DNA of 64,000 bases. It comes from Steroidobacter gossypii (GTDB lineage: Bacteria > Pseudomonadota > Gammaproteobacteria > Steroidobacterales > Steroidobacteraceae). Positions within the stretch are counted from its first letter, which is position 1; every line of letters begins with the position of its first letter. Positions 17,572 to 26,882 of the stretch are shown here, one piece after another. A program made the translations under genes and the position numbers. Below the pieces are notes generated by a model. That model was not told the DNA's origin. It ran no database searches and saw only the letters and a list, made by a program, of their open reading frames with translations. The stretch lies in the NCBI RefSeq assembly GCF_016801985.1, contig NZ_JAEVLS010000003.1:434001-498000 (forward strand). The letters are read 5' to 3'.

Positions 17572-18974
17572 ACCGGCGCCGCCAAGCGCAGGTCACGCCC
17601 GAACAAGTCGAGCGCAGTACTCGCATCTACTACTATTGGCTGCTGCTCGCGCTGTTCCTGGAATACGCGCGCCCGGCCAGCTACTTCGCTTTTCTGCGAG
17701 TGCCGTTCCTTTACAGCGCCATTCCTTTGTCGCTGTTCGTCGCCACGTGCTTTGCGCCCGGCATGCGGTCGATGCGCGAGATCCTGGCGGATCCGCTCAC
17801 CAAATGGATCCCGATCTTCGTCGCCCTGATCGCGTTCTCGTTTGCTCACGCCGACGTGAGCCTCTATGTGTACAACATCTTCAAGCTGGTGTTGGGCTAC
17901 GCGATCATGTTCATCATGATCGCGCGCATCGTCACCAGCGAGGCGCGGTTTCGGGGCGTGATCGCGACGTTGCTGCTCGCCCATTTGTTCCTGCTCGCGA
18001 TGAATCCCGCCGTCGTGATGAACCCCAACGAGCGCAACTACATCATCGGCGCGACCTTCCTCGGCGACGGCAACGATTTCTCCATGTCGCTGTGCATCCT
18101 GATCCCGTTCGCCATCTCGATGGCGCTCGGCGCGACCACGCGCTGGGGCCGCTGGTTTGCCTGGGCAGGCGTGGGCATCGGGTTGCTGGCGATCATCGCC
18201 TCTCAGTCCCGAGGTGCGGCGCTGGGCTTGGGCGCGGTGCTGATCTATCTGTGGCTCATCAGCCCGCGCAAGATGGCGGTGCTGGCCGGTGTGGCCGTGG
18301 TCGGCCTGGTGGTGCTGGTCTACGCGCCGCCAGTCTATTTCCAGCGACTCGGGACCATCGCCAACTACGAGACGGAAGGCTCCGCCATGGGCCGCATCAC
18401 CGCCTGGAAAGCCGGCCTTCGCATGGCTGCCGATCATCCGATCACCGGCGTCGGCGCGGGTCATTATGCGATTTCATTCGGCACAAAATATCGGCCGCCC
18501 GAAGCGCAGGGCATGCCCTGGCTCACGGCGCACTCCAGCTACTTCCTGGTGCTGGGCGAGCTGGGCCTGCCGGGCATCATCACTTTCCTGGTGCTCACGT
18601 GGGGCAACATCCGTGCGAACGGCAAGATGCGGCGCTTCGTGCGCAAGCGCGCCGGACCCGATGTGGATCCGGCCAAGCTCGCCTTTGCGAATCGAGTGCT
18701 CGTGCTCAGCAGTGGCGCGGTGCTGGGCTTCGCGACGGCCGGCGCGTTCCTGTCCGCGGCTTACTATCCGCACGTGTTCGTGTTCACCGGCTTGTTGCTT
18801 TCGCTTCGAAACATGGTCGCGACATCGCTGAACGTGAGCGTTGCGGAGGCGCTGGGACGCAATCCGGCGGTTCGCAAGCCGCGTCGGGGCATCGCGGTGC
18901 CGCCGGCGACCGATGATCCGAAGGGCGGCGGCCAGGTCGCGACGCCCTCGCTCGGGCGCCGACCTCAGGCCTGA
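17568..18974 (+). CDS. O-antigen ligase/polymerase-like membrane protein, exosortase A-associated type
   Basis: A 468-residue polytopic protein of the WaaL/Wzy family, with about ten hydrophobic segments. The large periplasmic loop near the C-terminal half holds the RITAWKAGLRMAADHPITGV and AHSSYFLVLGELG signatures of the O-antigen ligase domain. It polymerises or ligates EPS repeat units in the periplasm. Exosortase A loci typically include a related putative O-glycosylation ligase. The ATG at 17568 overlaps the GT4 stop (ATGA). An upstream in-frame extension to 17385 lies over the GT4 gene and is rejected. The gene end overlaps the convergent acyl-ligase gene by 10 bases. Confidence 0.88.
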   Translation: MNRRRQAQVTPEQVERSTRIYYYWLLLALFLEYARPASYFAFLRVPFLYSAIPLSLFVATCFAPGMRSMREILADPLTKWIPIFVALIAFSFAHADVSLYVYNIFKLVLGYAIMFIMIARIVTSEARFRGVIATLLLAHLFLLAMNPAVVMNPNERNYIIGATFLGDGNDFSMSLCILIPFAISMALGATTRWGRWFAWAGVGIGLLAIIASQSRGAALGLGAVLIYLWLISPRKMAVLAGVAVVGLVVLVYAPPVYFQRLGTIANYETEGSAMGRITAWKAGLRMAADHPITGVGAGHYAISFGTKYRPPEAQGMPWLTAHSSYFLVLGELGLPGIITFLVLTWGNIRANGKMRRFVRKRAGPDVDPAKLAFANRVLVLSSGAVLGFATAGAFLSAAYYPHVFVFTGLLLSLRNMVATSLNVSVAEALGRNPAVRKPRRGIAVPPATDDPKGGGQVATPSLGRRPQA

Positions 18975-20566
18975 CGACTCACATAATCCGTTCGGGAGCT
19001 CTCGATCCATTTCGCGAGAGCGGGCCGATCGGGCTTGCCGTTGGCGTTTCTGGGCAACGCTTCGAGCACATGGATGTCGGCGGGCGCCATGTACGGCGGC
19101 AGATGCAGCCGGCAATGGCGGCGGATCCGCTCGATCAGCGCTTCTGCGTCGCCGACGCTGCCAGCCACCGCCACCACGATCTTCTGACCGAGCAGCTCAT
19201 CGGCGATGCCCAACGCCACGTTTTCGATCACGCCGTCGACTTCGCTCACGATGTCCTCTATCTCGGTCGAGCTGACTCGATAGCCGGATGTTTTGATCAG
19301 CTGGTCGGCGCGCGCCACGAAATACAGATATCCGTCGGCATCGGTGCGCGCCAGATCGCCCGACCATACCGCCATCTCGCCGGCAGTCGCCGTGGACACC
19401 CAGGCGGGCACGGAGCGAAAGCGCCTGGCCGTGGCCTCGGGGTTGTTCCAATAGCCTTGCGCGACCAATGAGCCGCGGTGAACCAGCTCGCCGGTCTCGC
19501 CCGGCTCGCAGCGGCTCCCGTCGGATCGCACCAGCAGGATTTCCTGATTGGGAATGGCCTTGCCGATCGAGCCGCGTCGCTCATCGATCCGGTCGGGATC
19601 GAGATAGGTCGAGCGGAACGCTTCGGTGAGCCCATACATGCAGAACAGGCGCGCCGAGGGCAGACGCGCGCGCAGCGAGCGAATCAGAGTTTGAGTCAGC
19701 GCGCCGCCCGAATTGGTGATGTATCGCAGTCTGTCCCGTGCAGCGGCGGGCCATTCGGCCGCGGCCAGATACGCCCACATGGTCGGCACACCAGCGAGAC
19801 CGGTGATCTTTTCGGCCGCTGCCTCCTGCACGATGGCGGCGGGCATGGAATAGTTGGTGAGCGTCGCGCAGGCGCCGACGTGAAAGGCGGTCGTGATCTG
19901 ACTCAGTCCGTAATCGAAGCTCAGCGGCAGGGCGGCGAGCAGGCGATCGTCCGAAGTGTTCTCGAGGTACTGAGCGACACACACCGCCCCGGAGACCAGG
20001 TTGTGATGCGAGATCATCACGCCCTTGGCGGGGCCGGTGCTGCCGGAGGTATACAGAATGGCCGCGAGGTCCCGATCGATCGCCACGGCGTTCGCGCCGA
20101 TCGGCTCGTATGAGCGCAGCTCCTCGATGCGCAGCTGACGCACCTCGCGGCGAATCTGCTTCAGCGATTGTTTGGCCTCGACCAGCACGACGTTGCGCAC
20201 GGCGCCGCTGTCTTCGATGCTCGATAAGGCGTAGGGCAGCAGCGAGTCGGAGAGCACCAGCGTCGTGGCGCCGCTGTCGCGCAGGATATGAGTGAGCTGA
20301 CGGCTGCGAAGCATCGGGCTCACCGGGATGAATATCGCGCCCATGCGGCTGCAAGCCAGCGCGATTTCGACGGCCTCGGGGCGGTTCGGCAGGAAGATCA
20401 CCACTCGATCGCCGCGCGCCACGCCCAGCGCTTGGAGGCCGCTCGCCGTGCGCATGCTGATGTCCTGCAGCTGCGCATAGGAAGTCCCCTCACCCCGATA
20501 ACGCACGGCGTCTTTGCCGGGCGTCAGGCGGGTGGATCGATCCAGAAGGTGGTGCAGTAACGTCAT
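18965..20566 (-). CDS. Acyl-CoA/acyl-AMP ligase, exosortase A-associated type
   Basis: A 533-residue ANL-superfamily enzyme. The P-loop is ILYTSGSTGPAKGVMISH; MYGLTEAFRSTYL is the A5 motif; the SGDLARTDADGYLYFVARAD region is A7; PRNANGKPDR near the end carries the catalytic Lys. It resembles the AMP-forming ligases catalogued with exosortase A systems (TIGR03098-like). In other genomes that family is often next to a PLP decarboxylase and an ACP; here the ACP is at 10684 and no decarboxylase is seen. It is the second acyl-adenylating enzyme of the locus, on the opposite strand, so it may serve a different carboxylate. Confidence 0.88.
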   Translation of the reverse strand: MTLLHHLLDRSTRLTPGKDAVRYRGEGTSYAQLQDISMRTASGLQALGVARGDRVVIFLPNRPEAVEIALACSRMGAIFIPVSPMLRSRQLTHILRDSGATTLVLSDSLLPYALSSIEDSGAVRNVVLVEAKQSLKQIRREVRQLRIEELRSYEPIGANAVAIDRDLAAILYTSGSTGPAKGVMISHHNLVSGAVCVAQYLENTSDDRLLAALPLSFDYGLSQITTAFHVGACATLTNYSMPAAIVQEAAAEKITGLAGVPTMWAYLAAAEWPAAARDRLRYITNSGGALTQTLIRSLRARLPSARLFCMYGLTEAFRSTYLDPDRIDERRGSIGKAIPNQEILLVRSDGSRCEPGETGELVHRGSLVAQGYWNNPEATARRFRSVPAWVSTATAGEMAVWSGDLARTDADGYLYFVARADQLIKTSGYRVSSTEIEDIVSEVDGVIENVALGIADELLGQKIVVAVAGSVGDAEALIERIRRHCRLHLPPYMAPADIHVLEALPRNANGKPDRPALAKWIESSRTDYVSRQA

Positions 20567-20662
20567 CCCGGCGCCGCTGAATTCGTCGGCTGTCAGACCG
20601 GGAACGATACAGACTCTCGAGGCGCAATACAGCGAATGCGTCGCAAACTCTTCGGGCCGCGC

Positions 20663-21490
20663 TCAGAGGCTCGGCGGTCGGCGAAACACCAGCAGATTGC
20701 CGTAGGCGGGCCCACCCCAGGGCATGACACGGAACCAGGTGTTGTTGAACGCGTGCACCAGCTGCCGGGCGAACTTCCACGGCAGCAACATGAAGATCTC
20801 GGAGAACTGGCCCGCCTGGCGCCGTTCCAGTCGCAGGCCGTGCCGCTGGAATTCGCGAATCAGCCACGGAATATCCGCCTGTCGCGTCATGAAACGACCG
20901 GACGATGTTTGTTCCCAATGTTCCAGGCCGGCCGGCGTGTCGACGAACTCGCCACGCTGGCGCCCGAGCAGGCGTTTCAAGGTCCGCAAGCCGACCGACT
21001 GCAGCGAGCGCCGGTTGCCTTCGCTGATCACGAGCGTGCCGCCGGGCGCGACGATGCGGGCGAGCTCCGCTACCGCCTTGTCGATGGCGGGCACATGCAT
21101 CAGCACGCCCCAGCAAATGACGCGCCGGGCGCTCTGGGTGGGCAGGTCGGTGTTGGTCAGGTCGGCGCGTCGCAGCTCGATCTGCGAAGCCAGGCCCGCC
21201 TGCGTCGCGGCCTTGCGAGCCTCCTCGAGGATGGATTCGGAAATATCCAGGCCGATGACCCGATAGCCGCGCCGGGCCAGATGCAGCGACTTGGTGCCCG
21301 AGCCGCAGCCCGCGTCGATCACCGGATCGGCGGTGTCGGGCGGTCCGAACTGGCGGGCGATGAAGTCGAAGGCGAGGTCATAGAAGGGCTCGTTCTCCTT
21401 GCCACGGAAGTGGTCCACCCACTTGCTGTGCACCTCCATCTGCTGGAGCACTCGTTTGGGTTCTTCGCGAGTTCGCACATCGACTGACAT
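20663..21490 (-). CDS. Class I SAM-dependent methyltransferase
   Basis: A 275-residue Rossmann-fold methyltransferase. Motif I is VIDAGCGSGTKSLHLA, followed by GYRVIGLDISESIL (acidic ribose-binding residue) and ICWGVLMHVPAI (post-motif). The C-terminal 80 residues hold a lipophilic PWKFARQLVHAFNNTWFRV helix, suggesting a membrane-near substrate. The start is the ATG at 21490 (MSVDVRTREE); the frame upstream reads into the divergent phosphatase gene and is not credible. It may O-methylate an EPS sugar, or quinone-type substrates cannot be excluded. It follows the acyl ligase by 96 bases on the same strand. Confidence 0.8.
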   Translation of the reverse strand: MSVDVRTREEPKRVLQQMEVHSKWVDHFRGKENEPFYDLAFDFIARQFGPPDTADPVIDAGCGSGTKSLHLARRGYRVIGLDISESILEEARKAATQAGLASQIELRRADLTNTDLPTQSARRVICWGVLMHVPAIDKAVAELARIVAPGGTLVISEGNRRSLQSVGLRTLKRLLGRQRGEFVDTPAGLEHWEQTSSGRFMTRQADIPWLIREFQRHGLRLERRQAGQFSEIFMLLPWKFARQLVHAFNNTWFRVMPWGGPAYGNLLVFRRPPSL

Positions 21491-21677
21491 AACGTACGCC
21501 CACTCGTTGCCAAGGGTCGGATCGGAATAAAGTCGAGATCGGCAGGCGTGAGTTTTTCGCCTCGGCGACACAATGTCCAGGGTATCGAGGGGAAGTGCGG
21601 ATGCGTCACGAGAGCCATGGCCGGAGCGCAACCCGCCACGCATAATAGTGGGCCGACAATGGGCCTCGGTACTGAAT

Positions 21678-22229
21678 GTGTTTACTTCGTTGCGGACGAT
21701 CTGTAACAAAATTCGACGGCGCTTCGCGGCGCTCCGCGCGGTTCGGCGCGCTCGCGCCGATACACACGCGCGCCTTGCGGGCGGGCCCGTCCATCGCATC
21801 CTTGTCATCTGTTACGGCAATATCTATCGAAGCGCCTTCCTCGGACGCTATCTGAGCGAGGCTCTGCAGGGCGTCGCTGAAGTGCGCTCGGCTGGCTTTC
21901 ATCCGGTGGGCGGTCGTCCATGTCCTGAGCGTCACGTCGCGGCAGCGGCGCGCCTCGGCGTCGACTTGCAACAGCATCGGTCGGCGGTGCTGCGAAAGGA
22001 AGATCTGGACTGGGCCGACGCCATCCTGCTGATGGATCGCCACAACTGGGCCGCGCTGGAAGAGGCGGGCGCGGACTCGCGCAAATACATCTGGGCCGGC
22101 GCGCTGTGCGACGGACCTGTGGAGGTCGTCGATCCGTATCAGCTCACCGACCAGTCGGCGGCGGCAATCACCGAACGTTTGTTACATGCGGGGCGCGGCT
22201 TCGTCGAGCGCATTCGACAGGGCGGTTGA
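21678..22229 (+). CDS. Low-molecular-weight protein tyrosine phosphatase (Wzb-like)
   Basis: A protein of 183 residues from the GTG at 21678; an ATG at 21573 would lengthen it but runs into the divergent promoter region. The active-site loop is ICYGNIYRS, with Cys45 nucleophile and Arg51 (CX5R). The general acid is the Asp in EVVDPYQLTDQ near the end. It probably dephosphorylates the BY-kinase at 1855-2838, the standard Wzb/Wzc partnership in EPS and capsule loci. The first 35 residues are Arg-rich and precede the fold, which is unusual for the family and may be partly untranslated. It converges with the ATP-grasp gene, with 8 bases between stops. Confidence 0.85.
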   Translation: MFTSLRTICNKIRRRFAALRAVRRARADTHARLAGGPVHRILVICYGNIYRSAFLGRYLSEALQGVAEVRSAGFHPVGGRPCPERHVAAAARLGVDLQQHRSAVLRKEDLDWADAILLMDRHNWAALEEAGADSRKYIWAGALCDGPVEVVDPYQLTDQSAAAITERLLHAGRGFVERIRQGG

Positions 22230-22237
22230 TCAGAGGC

Positions 22238-23431
22238 TCACTTGCCGCCCAGCCATCGACGTGTTTCCAACATCCAGGGTCTCACGTCGTTCCAACGCAG
22301 GATTTCATCGCGCTGTTTTTTGCCGCCGAACTTGAGGAAGTTCCATAGCGTCCGCAGGCGGCCAGGATGATTCGGCGGCAGGTTGAGCGCGGCGCGGCTG
22401 CGTAGCATGACGGTGAGCAGCGAATCCACATCGCCCCAGAACCAGCGGCTGCGCACACCCACATCGTAAGCGGCGATCGGCGCCGGATGCCTGCCCGCCG
22501 CCATCTCGACCAGCAGGGCGGGGAAGTCGACGCCCGCGTCGATGGCCAGTTGCAGCGAGCCCCAGAACCGTCCGTTGATTTCCATCAAGCGCAGCGAGCC
22601 ATCTCGATCGTCGCGTTTGAACTCGACCATCGCGACGCCGTGCCATCCGAGGTGAGTGAGCAGCTTGGTCGCGTGATCGACGGCCGCCGGATCGAGCGGC
22701 GCGCTCTCACGCAGCACGCTGACGCCGCCTGAGGGCGGCTTTTCCCGAATGCGTTTGTGAGTGAACCATGCGACCGGCTGGCCCTGATCGAAACACGCAA
22801 ACACGCCGACGCCCGGTCCCTGGATCCGCTCCTGGATCAGCAGCGGATATTCCTCTGCTCGCAGGCTTTGCACCCTTTGTACATAGATCTCCCGGCTCGC
22901 GGCGTAGCTGACCGCGGTCGAGATCCAACCGTCCGGCGTCTGCACTCGTGAGCGGGCGGGTTTGATCACCGCGGGAAATTCGAGCGTTTCCGCGAGCGCC
23001 AATGCTTCCTTCGAAGAGTTCACGATCCGAGTCGCCGGCGTGGGAACGCCCAGTTCATCGGCCGCCTGCACCACATAGGCTTTGTTGGACGCTCGCGCCA
23101 CACACTCCATCGGCGGGAAGGGCAGGCGGCAATGCTCCGGCAGCAGATGCTGATGCTCGGTCAACAGCAGCGTCGTGATCTCCGTCATCGGCAGCAGCAC
23201 ATCGATGCGCTGGCGCGCGACAATCTGCATGATGGCCGCAACGAATCCCTGCGGATCCGTCGACGCATTCGGACAGCTTTCAACGGCGGATGCGTAACGC
23301 GACACCGACGCCAGGGCCGGATGACGTTCGGCGGCAATGACGACGGCGTGACCGCGAGCGCCCAGAGATCGGGTCGCGGCGAGCGCCGAACGATTGTCGG
23401 CGTCAGTGATCAATACGCGCAGCGTGGTCAT
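22238..23431 (-). CDS. ATP-grasp carboxylate ligase
   Basis: A 397-residue ATP-grasp enzyme with an N-terminal Rossmann-like LRVLITDADNRSALAATRSLG, the ATP-binding block EFPAVIKPARSR followed by LLIQERIQGPGVGVFACF, and the metal site MEINGRFWGSLQLAIDAG. It joins a carboxylate to an amine or thiol using ATP. Carbamoyl-phosphate-synthase-like ATP-grasp proteins of this size recur in EPS loci with deacetylases and FemAB proteins. It could place an amino acid on a sugar amine freed by the deacetylase encoded upstream (inference). The start at 23431 overlaps that gene's stop (ATGA on the minus strand); an ATG seven codons earlier is possible. Confidence 0.82.
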   Translation of the reverse strand: MTTLRVLITDADNRSALAATRSLGARGHAVVIAAERHPALASVSRYASAVESCPNASTDPQGFVAAIMQIVARQRIDVLLPMTEITTLLLTEHQHLLPEHCRLPFPPMECVARASNKAYVVQAADELGVPTPATRIVNSSKEALALAETLEFPAVIKPARSRVQTPDGWISTAVSYAASREIYVQRVQSLRAEEYPLLIQERIQGPGVGVFACFDQGQPVAWFTHKRIREKPPSGGVSVLRESAPLDPAAVDHATKLLTHLGWHGVAMVEFKRDDRDGSLRLMEINGRFWGSLQLAIDAGVDFPALLVEMAAGRHPAPIAAYDVGVRSRWFWGDVDSLLTVMLRSRAALNLPPNHPGRLRTLWNFLKFGGKKQRDEILRWNDVRPWMLETRRWLGGK

Positions 23432-24441
23432 AGCAGACGCAGGATCCGGCACAGGAATTCTGCCGAGGTCGCAGTGCCGCCCTCGTGGATATTCACGCGC
23501 GGGATGAGCAATGGATCCGCGCCGGGCCGCGCGTAGCCCGAATCGGTGGTGAACGCCAGCGAATAGCCGGCTTGCCGTACCGCGCTCACACTTTCCGGGC
23601 TGTAATCGCCATTGGGGTACGCGAAGCTTGCAACAGGCGAGCGTAGCCGACGCATCAGTTCATTGCGTGACTCGGTCAGCTCCTTCTGCAGATCGAGCTG
23701 CGTCAGCCGAGGCAGAGGCGTGTGCGAGTGGGCATGCGAGCCGATCCGCACCATATCGCTGTGCGCGAGTTCTTCAGCCTCCTGCCACGTGAGGAAGCGA
23801 TCGTCGCCGTGATCGGTGGGCAAGGAACACTCTCGCAGCAGCTCGAACGCTCGCGCGGTCAGCGATTCGATCTCTGCCGCCGGCCGCGATTTGATTTGTG
23901 TAACCAGCGAGCGGGTGGCGTCGCGCGCGGAAGCTTCATCGACCTGCGCCAGGTGTTCGCCGCCGATCTCGCGCAGGAACGCTGCAGCCTTGGTCTGCTT
24001 GCGCAAAAGAAACAACGCGCGGGTCAGCCGTTCCTGCCAGAAGCAATGTTCCGTGCCCACGTAGCCCGTCGCCGCGAAGATCACCGCCGGCACGCCGTGC
24101 TCGCGAAGCAGAGGCAACGCGTAAGCGTGATTGTCGAACCAGCCGTCATCGAACGTCACGAGACACGCTTTCGGTGGCAAGGGACGGCGACCATTCACAA
24201 CATCGTCGAACTGTTCCAGCGTCAATGGATTGAAGAACCGACGCAAAAAGCGCATCTGCCGGCTGAAGGTTTCGACGCTCACCACGATGGCGCGGGCCGA
24301 ATGAGAGTCGAGGTTCTTCGGCAGCACGCGGTGATACATGAGCACGACGACGCGCCCGCGCAGATTGCGGGCCGCCAGCAGCCACAGGGCGCCGGAGTAG
24401 TACAGGACGCTCGCGATGAGCCGTCGAACGATCGCTTTCAA
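23428..24441 (-). CDS. Second polysaccharide deacetylase (NodB fold)
   Basis: A 337-residue NodB-domain protein with a hydrophobic N-terminal segment (LIASVLYYSGALWLLAA) that could anchor it in the membrane. Motifs: VVLMYHRVLP, the catalytic CLVTFDDGWFDN, the metal histidines in RIGSHAHSHTPLPRL and the late FTTDSGYARPGADPLLIPR. This is the xylanase/chitin deacetylase form common in XrtA loci, distinct from the 4192 gene. The start appears to be TTG (no ATG upstream of the membrane segment), so the exact N-terminus is uncertain. It is translationally coupled to the ATP-grasp gene. Confidence 0.86.
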   Translation of the reverse strand: MKAIVRRLIASVLYYSGALWLLAARNLRGRVVVLMYHRVLPKNLDSHSARAIVVSVETFSRQMRFLRRFFNPLTLEQFDDVVNGRRPLPPKACLVTFDDGWFDNHAYALPLLREHGVPAVIFAATGYVGTEHCFWQERLTRALFLLRKQTKAAAFLREIGGEHLAQVDEASARDATRSLVTQIKSRPAAEIESLTARAFELLRECSLPTDHGDDRFLTWQEAEELAHSDMVRIGSHAHSHTPLPRLTQLDLQKELTESRNELMRRLRSPVASFAYPNGDYSPESVSAVRQAGYSLAFTTDSGYARPGADPLLIPRVNIHEGGTATSAEFLCRILRLL

Positions 24442-24502
24442 GTGTCTACCCAGACCTTGTCGTTGGAGTGCAGATTGTCCAGGGCAGCAGCGTCGAGGTT
24501 GC

Positions 24503-25750
24503 TCATCGGCCGAGTTGTTCGCTGACCACGCGAGCCGCGCGGGCGGCCAGATCCGGCGGGCAATAGCCGTGCGTGGGCAATGTAACGATGGTGTTGGCCA
24601 CTTCCCTGGCGCCCGGCGTGTTCAAATCCTGCGCGGGCACCATGGCGGCCACTTCCGGAACGTCCGCCAGTGCATTCGGATAAGACGTGGTGGCGCCGAT
24701 GCCGGCGCGATCGAGCGCTTCGACCACGCTGGCGCGTCGTGCGGACTCAGTGACGAACATGGGAAAGCGCGCGTACACCGGCTCCGCGCCGGGCAGTAGC
24801 TGCGCCATTCTCACCCCGCGAGTTGCACTGAGCGCATCGCGCAGACGGCCAGCATTGGCAGTGCGGACCGCGTTGATCGCGTCGAGCCGACGATATTGTC
24901 GCTCCGCCAGGCTCGCCAGTGCGCGACTGTAGCGCGCGATGGGATATCGAGGCTCGTAGGCGGTGCGCCCAAGGCCCAGAAAGGGCAGGCGATGGACCAC
25001 GCCGTACAGCGACGGTCTAAGCAACGTTGCGTACACCAGCATCTTGGCCGACAGCGACAGAGTCTCCACGGTGGAGGCGGCATCGAGCGCCTGCCAGTGC
25101 CGCTCCATGGCGGCGGCCAGCGGTGGTCCGGCAACGATGGCGCCGCCTTGAATGGTGGTGATGTTCTTGCCCTTGTCGAAACTATAAAGGCCGGCGTCGC
25201 CAAAGCCGCCGACTGCCCGGCCGTTGAGCCTGGCGCCGAGCGATTGAGCCGCATCGTCCAGCATGAATACGCCATTCCGCGCGGCCAGGGCTTCGATGTC
25301 GTGCAAGGCGTTCGGGATGCCATACAGGTTGGCGCTGACGATGGCCAGCACGCGGCTGAAATCGAAACGCGCCAGCGCCGCGGGGTCGTAGCTCAAAGTC
25401 GCGGGATCGATATCGCACAGGCGCGGCTTGAGACCGGCGCGGGCGATCGCGGCCGGCACCGAGTAGCACGTGTAGCCAGGCACGATGACTTCGTTGCGAC
25501 CTCGATCCGGGGAGATCTCGTACATCGCTTGCAGAATCGTGGTCATGGCCGCGCGACCGGATGCGACCAGGCGGCACAAAGGCTTTCGCGCGCGAGTTGC
25601 CAGCTCGTCCTGCAGACGATCGAAAGCGTTCGTGGGCGCGATGCCGACGCCGAGTCCCACGAGGACCTCGAGGAGCGAAATGCGCGTGCCGGCAGGTGCT
25701 ATGTAACCCAAGGCGAGATCCGTCGCTATGTCAGGGAATGAGCCGCGCAA
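24503..25750 (-). CDS. DegT/DnrJ/EryC1/StrS family PLP aminotransferase
   Basis: A 415-residue sugar-aminotransferase-like protein. Features: the IAPAGTRISLLEVLVGL N-terminus, VIVPGYTCYSVPAAIARAG (cofactor-binding region), the Asp-containing FMLDDAAQSLGA, and the PLP-lysine motif YSFDKGKNITTIQGG. Such enzymes aminate a keto-sugar nucleotide. The N-terminal 60 residues are longer than in minimal DegT proteins and fit the subgroup seen in PEP-CTERM EPS loci. The first in-frame start is TTG at 25750, overlapping the FemAB gene end by 20 bases; TTG 25711 is an alternative. An aminosugar made here would be a logical acceptor for the FemAB and acyltransferase genes around it. Confidence 0.82.
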   Translation of the reverse strand: MRGSFPDIATDLALGYIAPAGTRISLLEVLVGLGVGIAPTNAFDRLQDELATRARKPLCRLVASGRAAMTTILQAMYEISPDRGRNEVIVPGYTCYSVPAAIARAGLKPRLCDIDPATLSYDPAALARFDFSRVLAIVSANLYGIPNALHDIEALAARNGVFMLDDAAQSLGARLNGRAVGGFGDAGLYSFDKGKNITTIQGGAIVAGPPLAAAMERHWQALDAASTVETLSLSAKMLVYATLLRPSLYGVVHRLPFLGLGRTAYEPRYPIARYSRALASLAERQYRRLDAINAVRTANAGRLRDALSATRGVRMAQLLPGAEPVYARFPMFVTESARRASVVEALDRAGIGATTSYPNALADVPEVAAMVPAQDLNTPGAREVANTIVTLPTHGYCPPDLAARAARVVSEQLGR

Positions 25751-26822
25751 TCGGCGGGCCCAGTTGCCGCGTCACTGCCAGTGGCAGGCGTTGCCAGGCC
25801 GCTATCGCCAGTCGATATTTTGGATTGCTCACGTTGAGCGCCGGCAGCGCGGCGGAGGCGGGCTGACCTGGCCGATGGTAGTACCAGTGAAGCTGCTGGG
25901 ATTCCGAATTCCAGCGCCGCTTGAAGTCCTCGGCGCCGGAGGCCGCCGTGGAGCGGCCCAGATGGAAGCTGTGACAGCCTCGCAGGCACGCGTCACGGAT
26001 CATCTCCCAGTACAGCACGAAGTTGGCGTCGAGTTGCCGCGCCAGCGCGCCGCCACCGGCCCACATCCCTTCGACCGTGCCGTTGAAATAGCCGTTGAAG
26101 GTCACCGCCACAGGCTCGTCGTTGCGATGACAAAGAAAGATCGCGGTGTGCTCGGGAAACGTGCGCAGGATTCGTTCGAAGTAGTCGCGCCGGTAGAGCG
26201 GCGTGCCGAGGTTGCGCCAGGATTGCTCCATCATCTCATAGAACACCGGCAGCAGATCCTGCCCGCCCTTGCGAACTGCCAGGCCATGCTTGTACGCGCG
26301 CTTGATGTTGTTGCGATGTTTGCTGGTGAAGGCGTTCCACAGTACGTCCGGATCGGCGTTCAGGCCGATGGTCATGCTGATCTTGTGCAGCGAGACGGGC
26401 AGATCGACCGGCAGCGTCTGGGGACTGCGCAGCTCCAGATAGTCGACTCGCAGCTCGTCGGCCTTGGCGATCGCGGCATGGAGCAGCGCGCGGTGACTGT
26501 CGATGTCGTCGGCGCAAGGGCCGCCGAAGTTGACGAAGGGCAGGGAGCAAAGGATTCGTCCGAACAGAAGGCTGCTCACCAGGGTCAGCGGCAACACGCC
26601 GGTGACGACCTCGCCACGACGAGCGACCAGGTAGAACGAGCGATGCCCGAGCGCCGCCGAGTTCACTTCCTTCCAGTCGTACAGGTGATAGAAGGACGCG
26701 CTCGGGCAGCGGGCCAGATAGCCATCCCATTCGGCGCGCTCCGATGCAGCGACGGCCTCGCTTACCACGGGCGCGGCCAGGTGCGACACGGGGGACTCAG
26801 TTTCGGTCAACGCTGAGGACAT
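25731..26822 (-). CDS. FemAB-family XrtA/PEP-CTERM-associated protein
   Basis: A 363-residue FemAB-like double-GNAT protein, matching the PEP-CTERM system-associated FemAB type (TIGR03019-like). Motifs: SFYHLYDWKEVNSAALGH near residue 43, FVNFGGPCADD, the basic KHRNNIKRAYKHGL helix, and the family-typical FHLGRSTAASGAEDFKRRW near residue 308. FemAB relatives transfer aminoacyl groups from aminoacyl-tRNA; in EPS loci a role in aminoacyl or acyl decoration is assumed, not shown. It is the first gene of a minus-strand run with the aminotransferase, deacetylase and ATP-grasp ligase. Confidence 0.88.
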   Translation of the reverse strand: MSSALTETESPVSHLAAPVVSEAVAASERAEWDGYLARCPSASFYHLYDWKEVNSAALGHRSFYLVARRGEVVTGVLPLTLVSSLLFGRILCSLPFVNFGGPCADDIDSHRALLHAAIAKADELRVDYLELRSPQTLPVDLPVSLHKISMTIGLNADPDVLWNAFTSKHRNNIKRAYKHGLAVRKGGQDLLPVFYEMMEQSWRNLGTPLYRRDYFERILRTFPEHTAIFLCHRNDEPVAVTFNGYFNGTVEGMWAGGGALARQLDANFVLYWEMIRDACLRGCHSFHLGRSTAASGAEDFKRRWNSESQQLHWYYHRPGQPASAALPALNVSNPKYRLAIAAWQRLPLAVTRQLGPPIARLIP

Positions 26823-26882
26823 AAGGCTCGCAGGGGCTGCTCGGGTGGGACTCGGGTGAGGCTTGGATGAGGGCTGGGCGGC

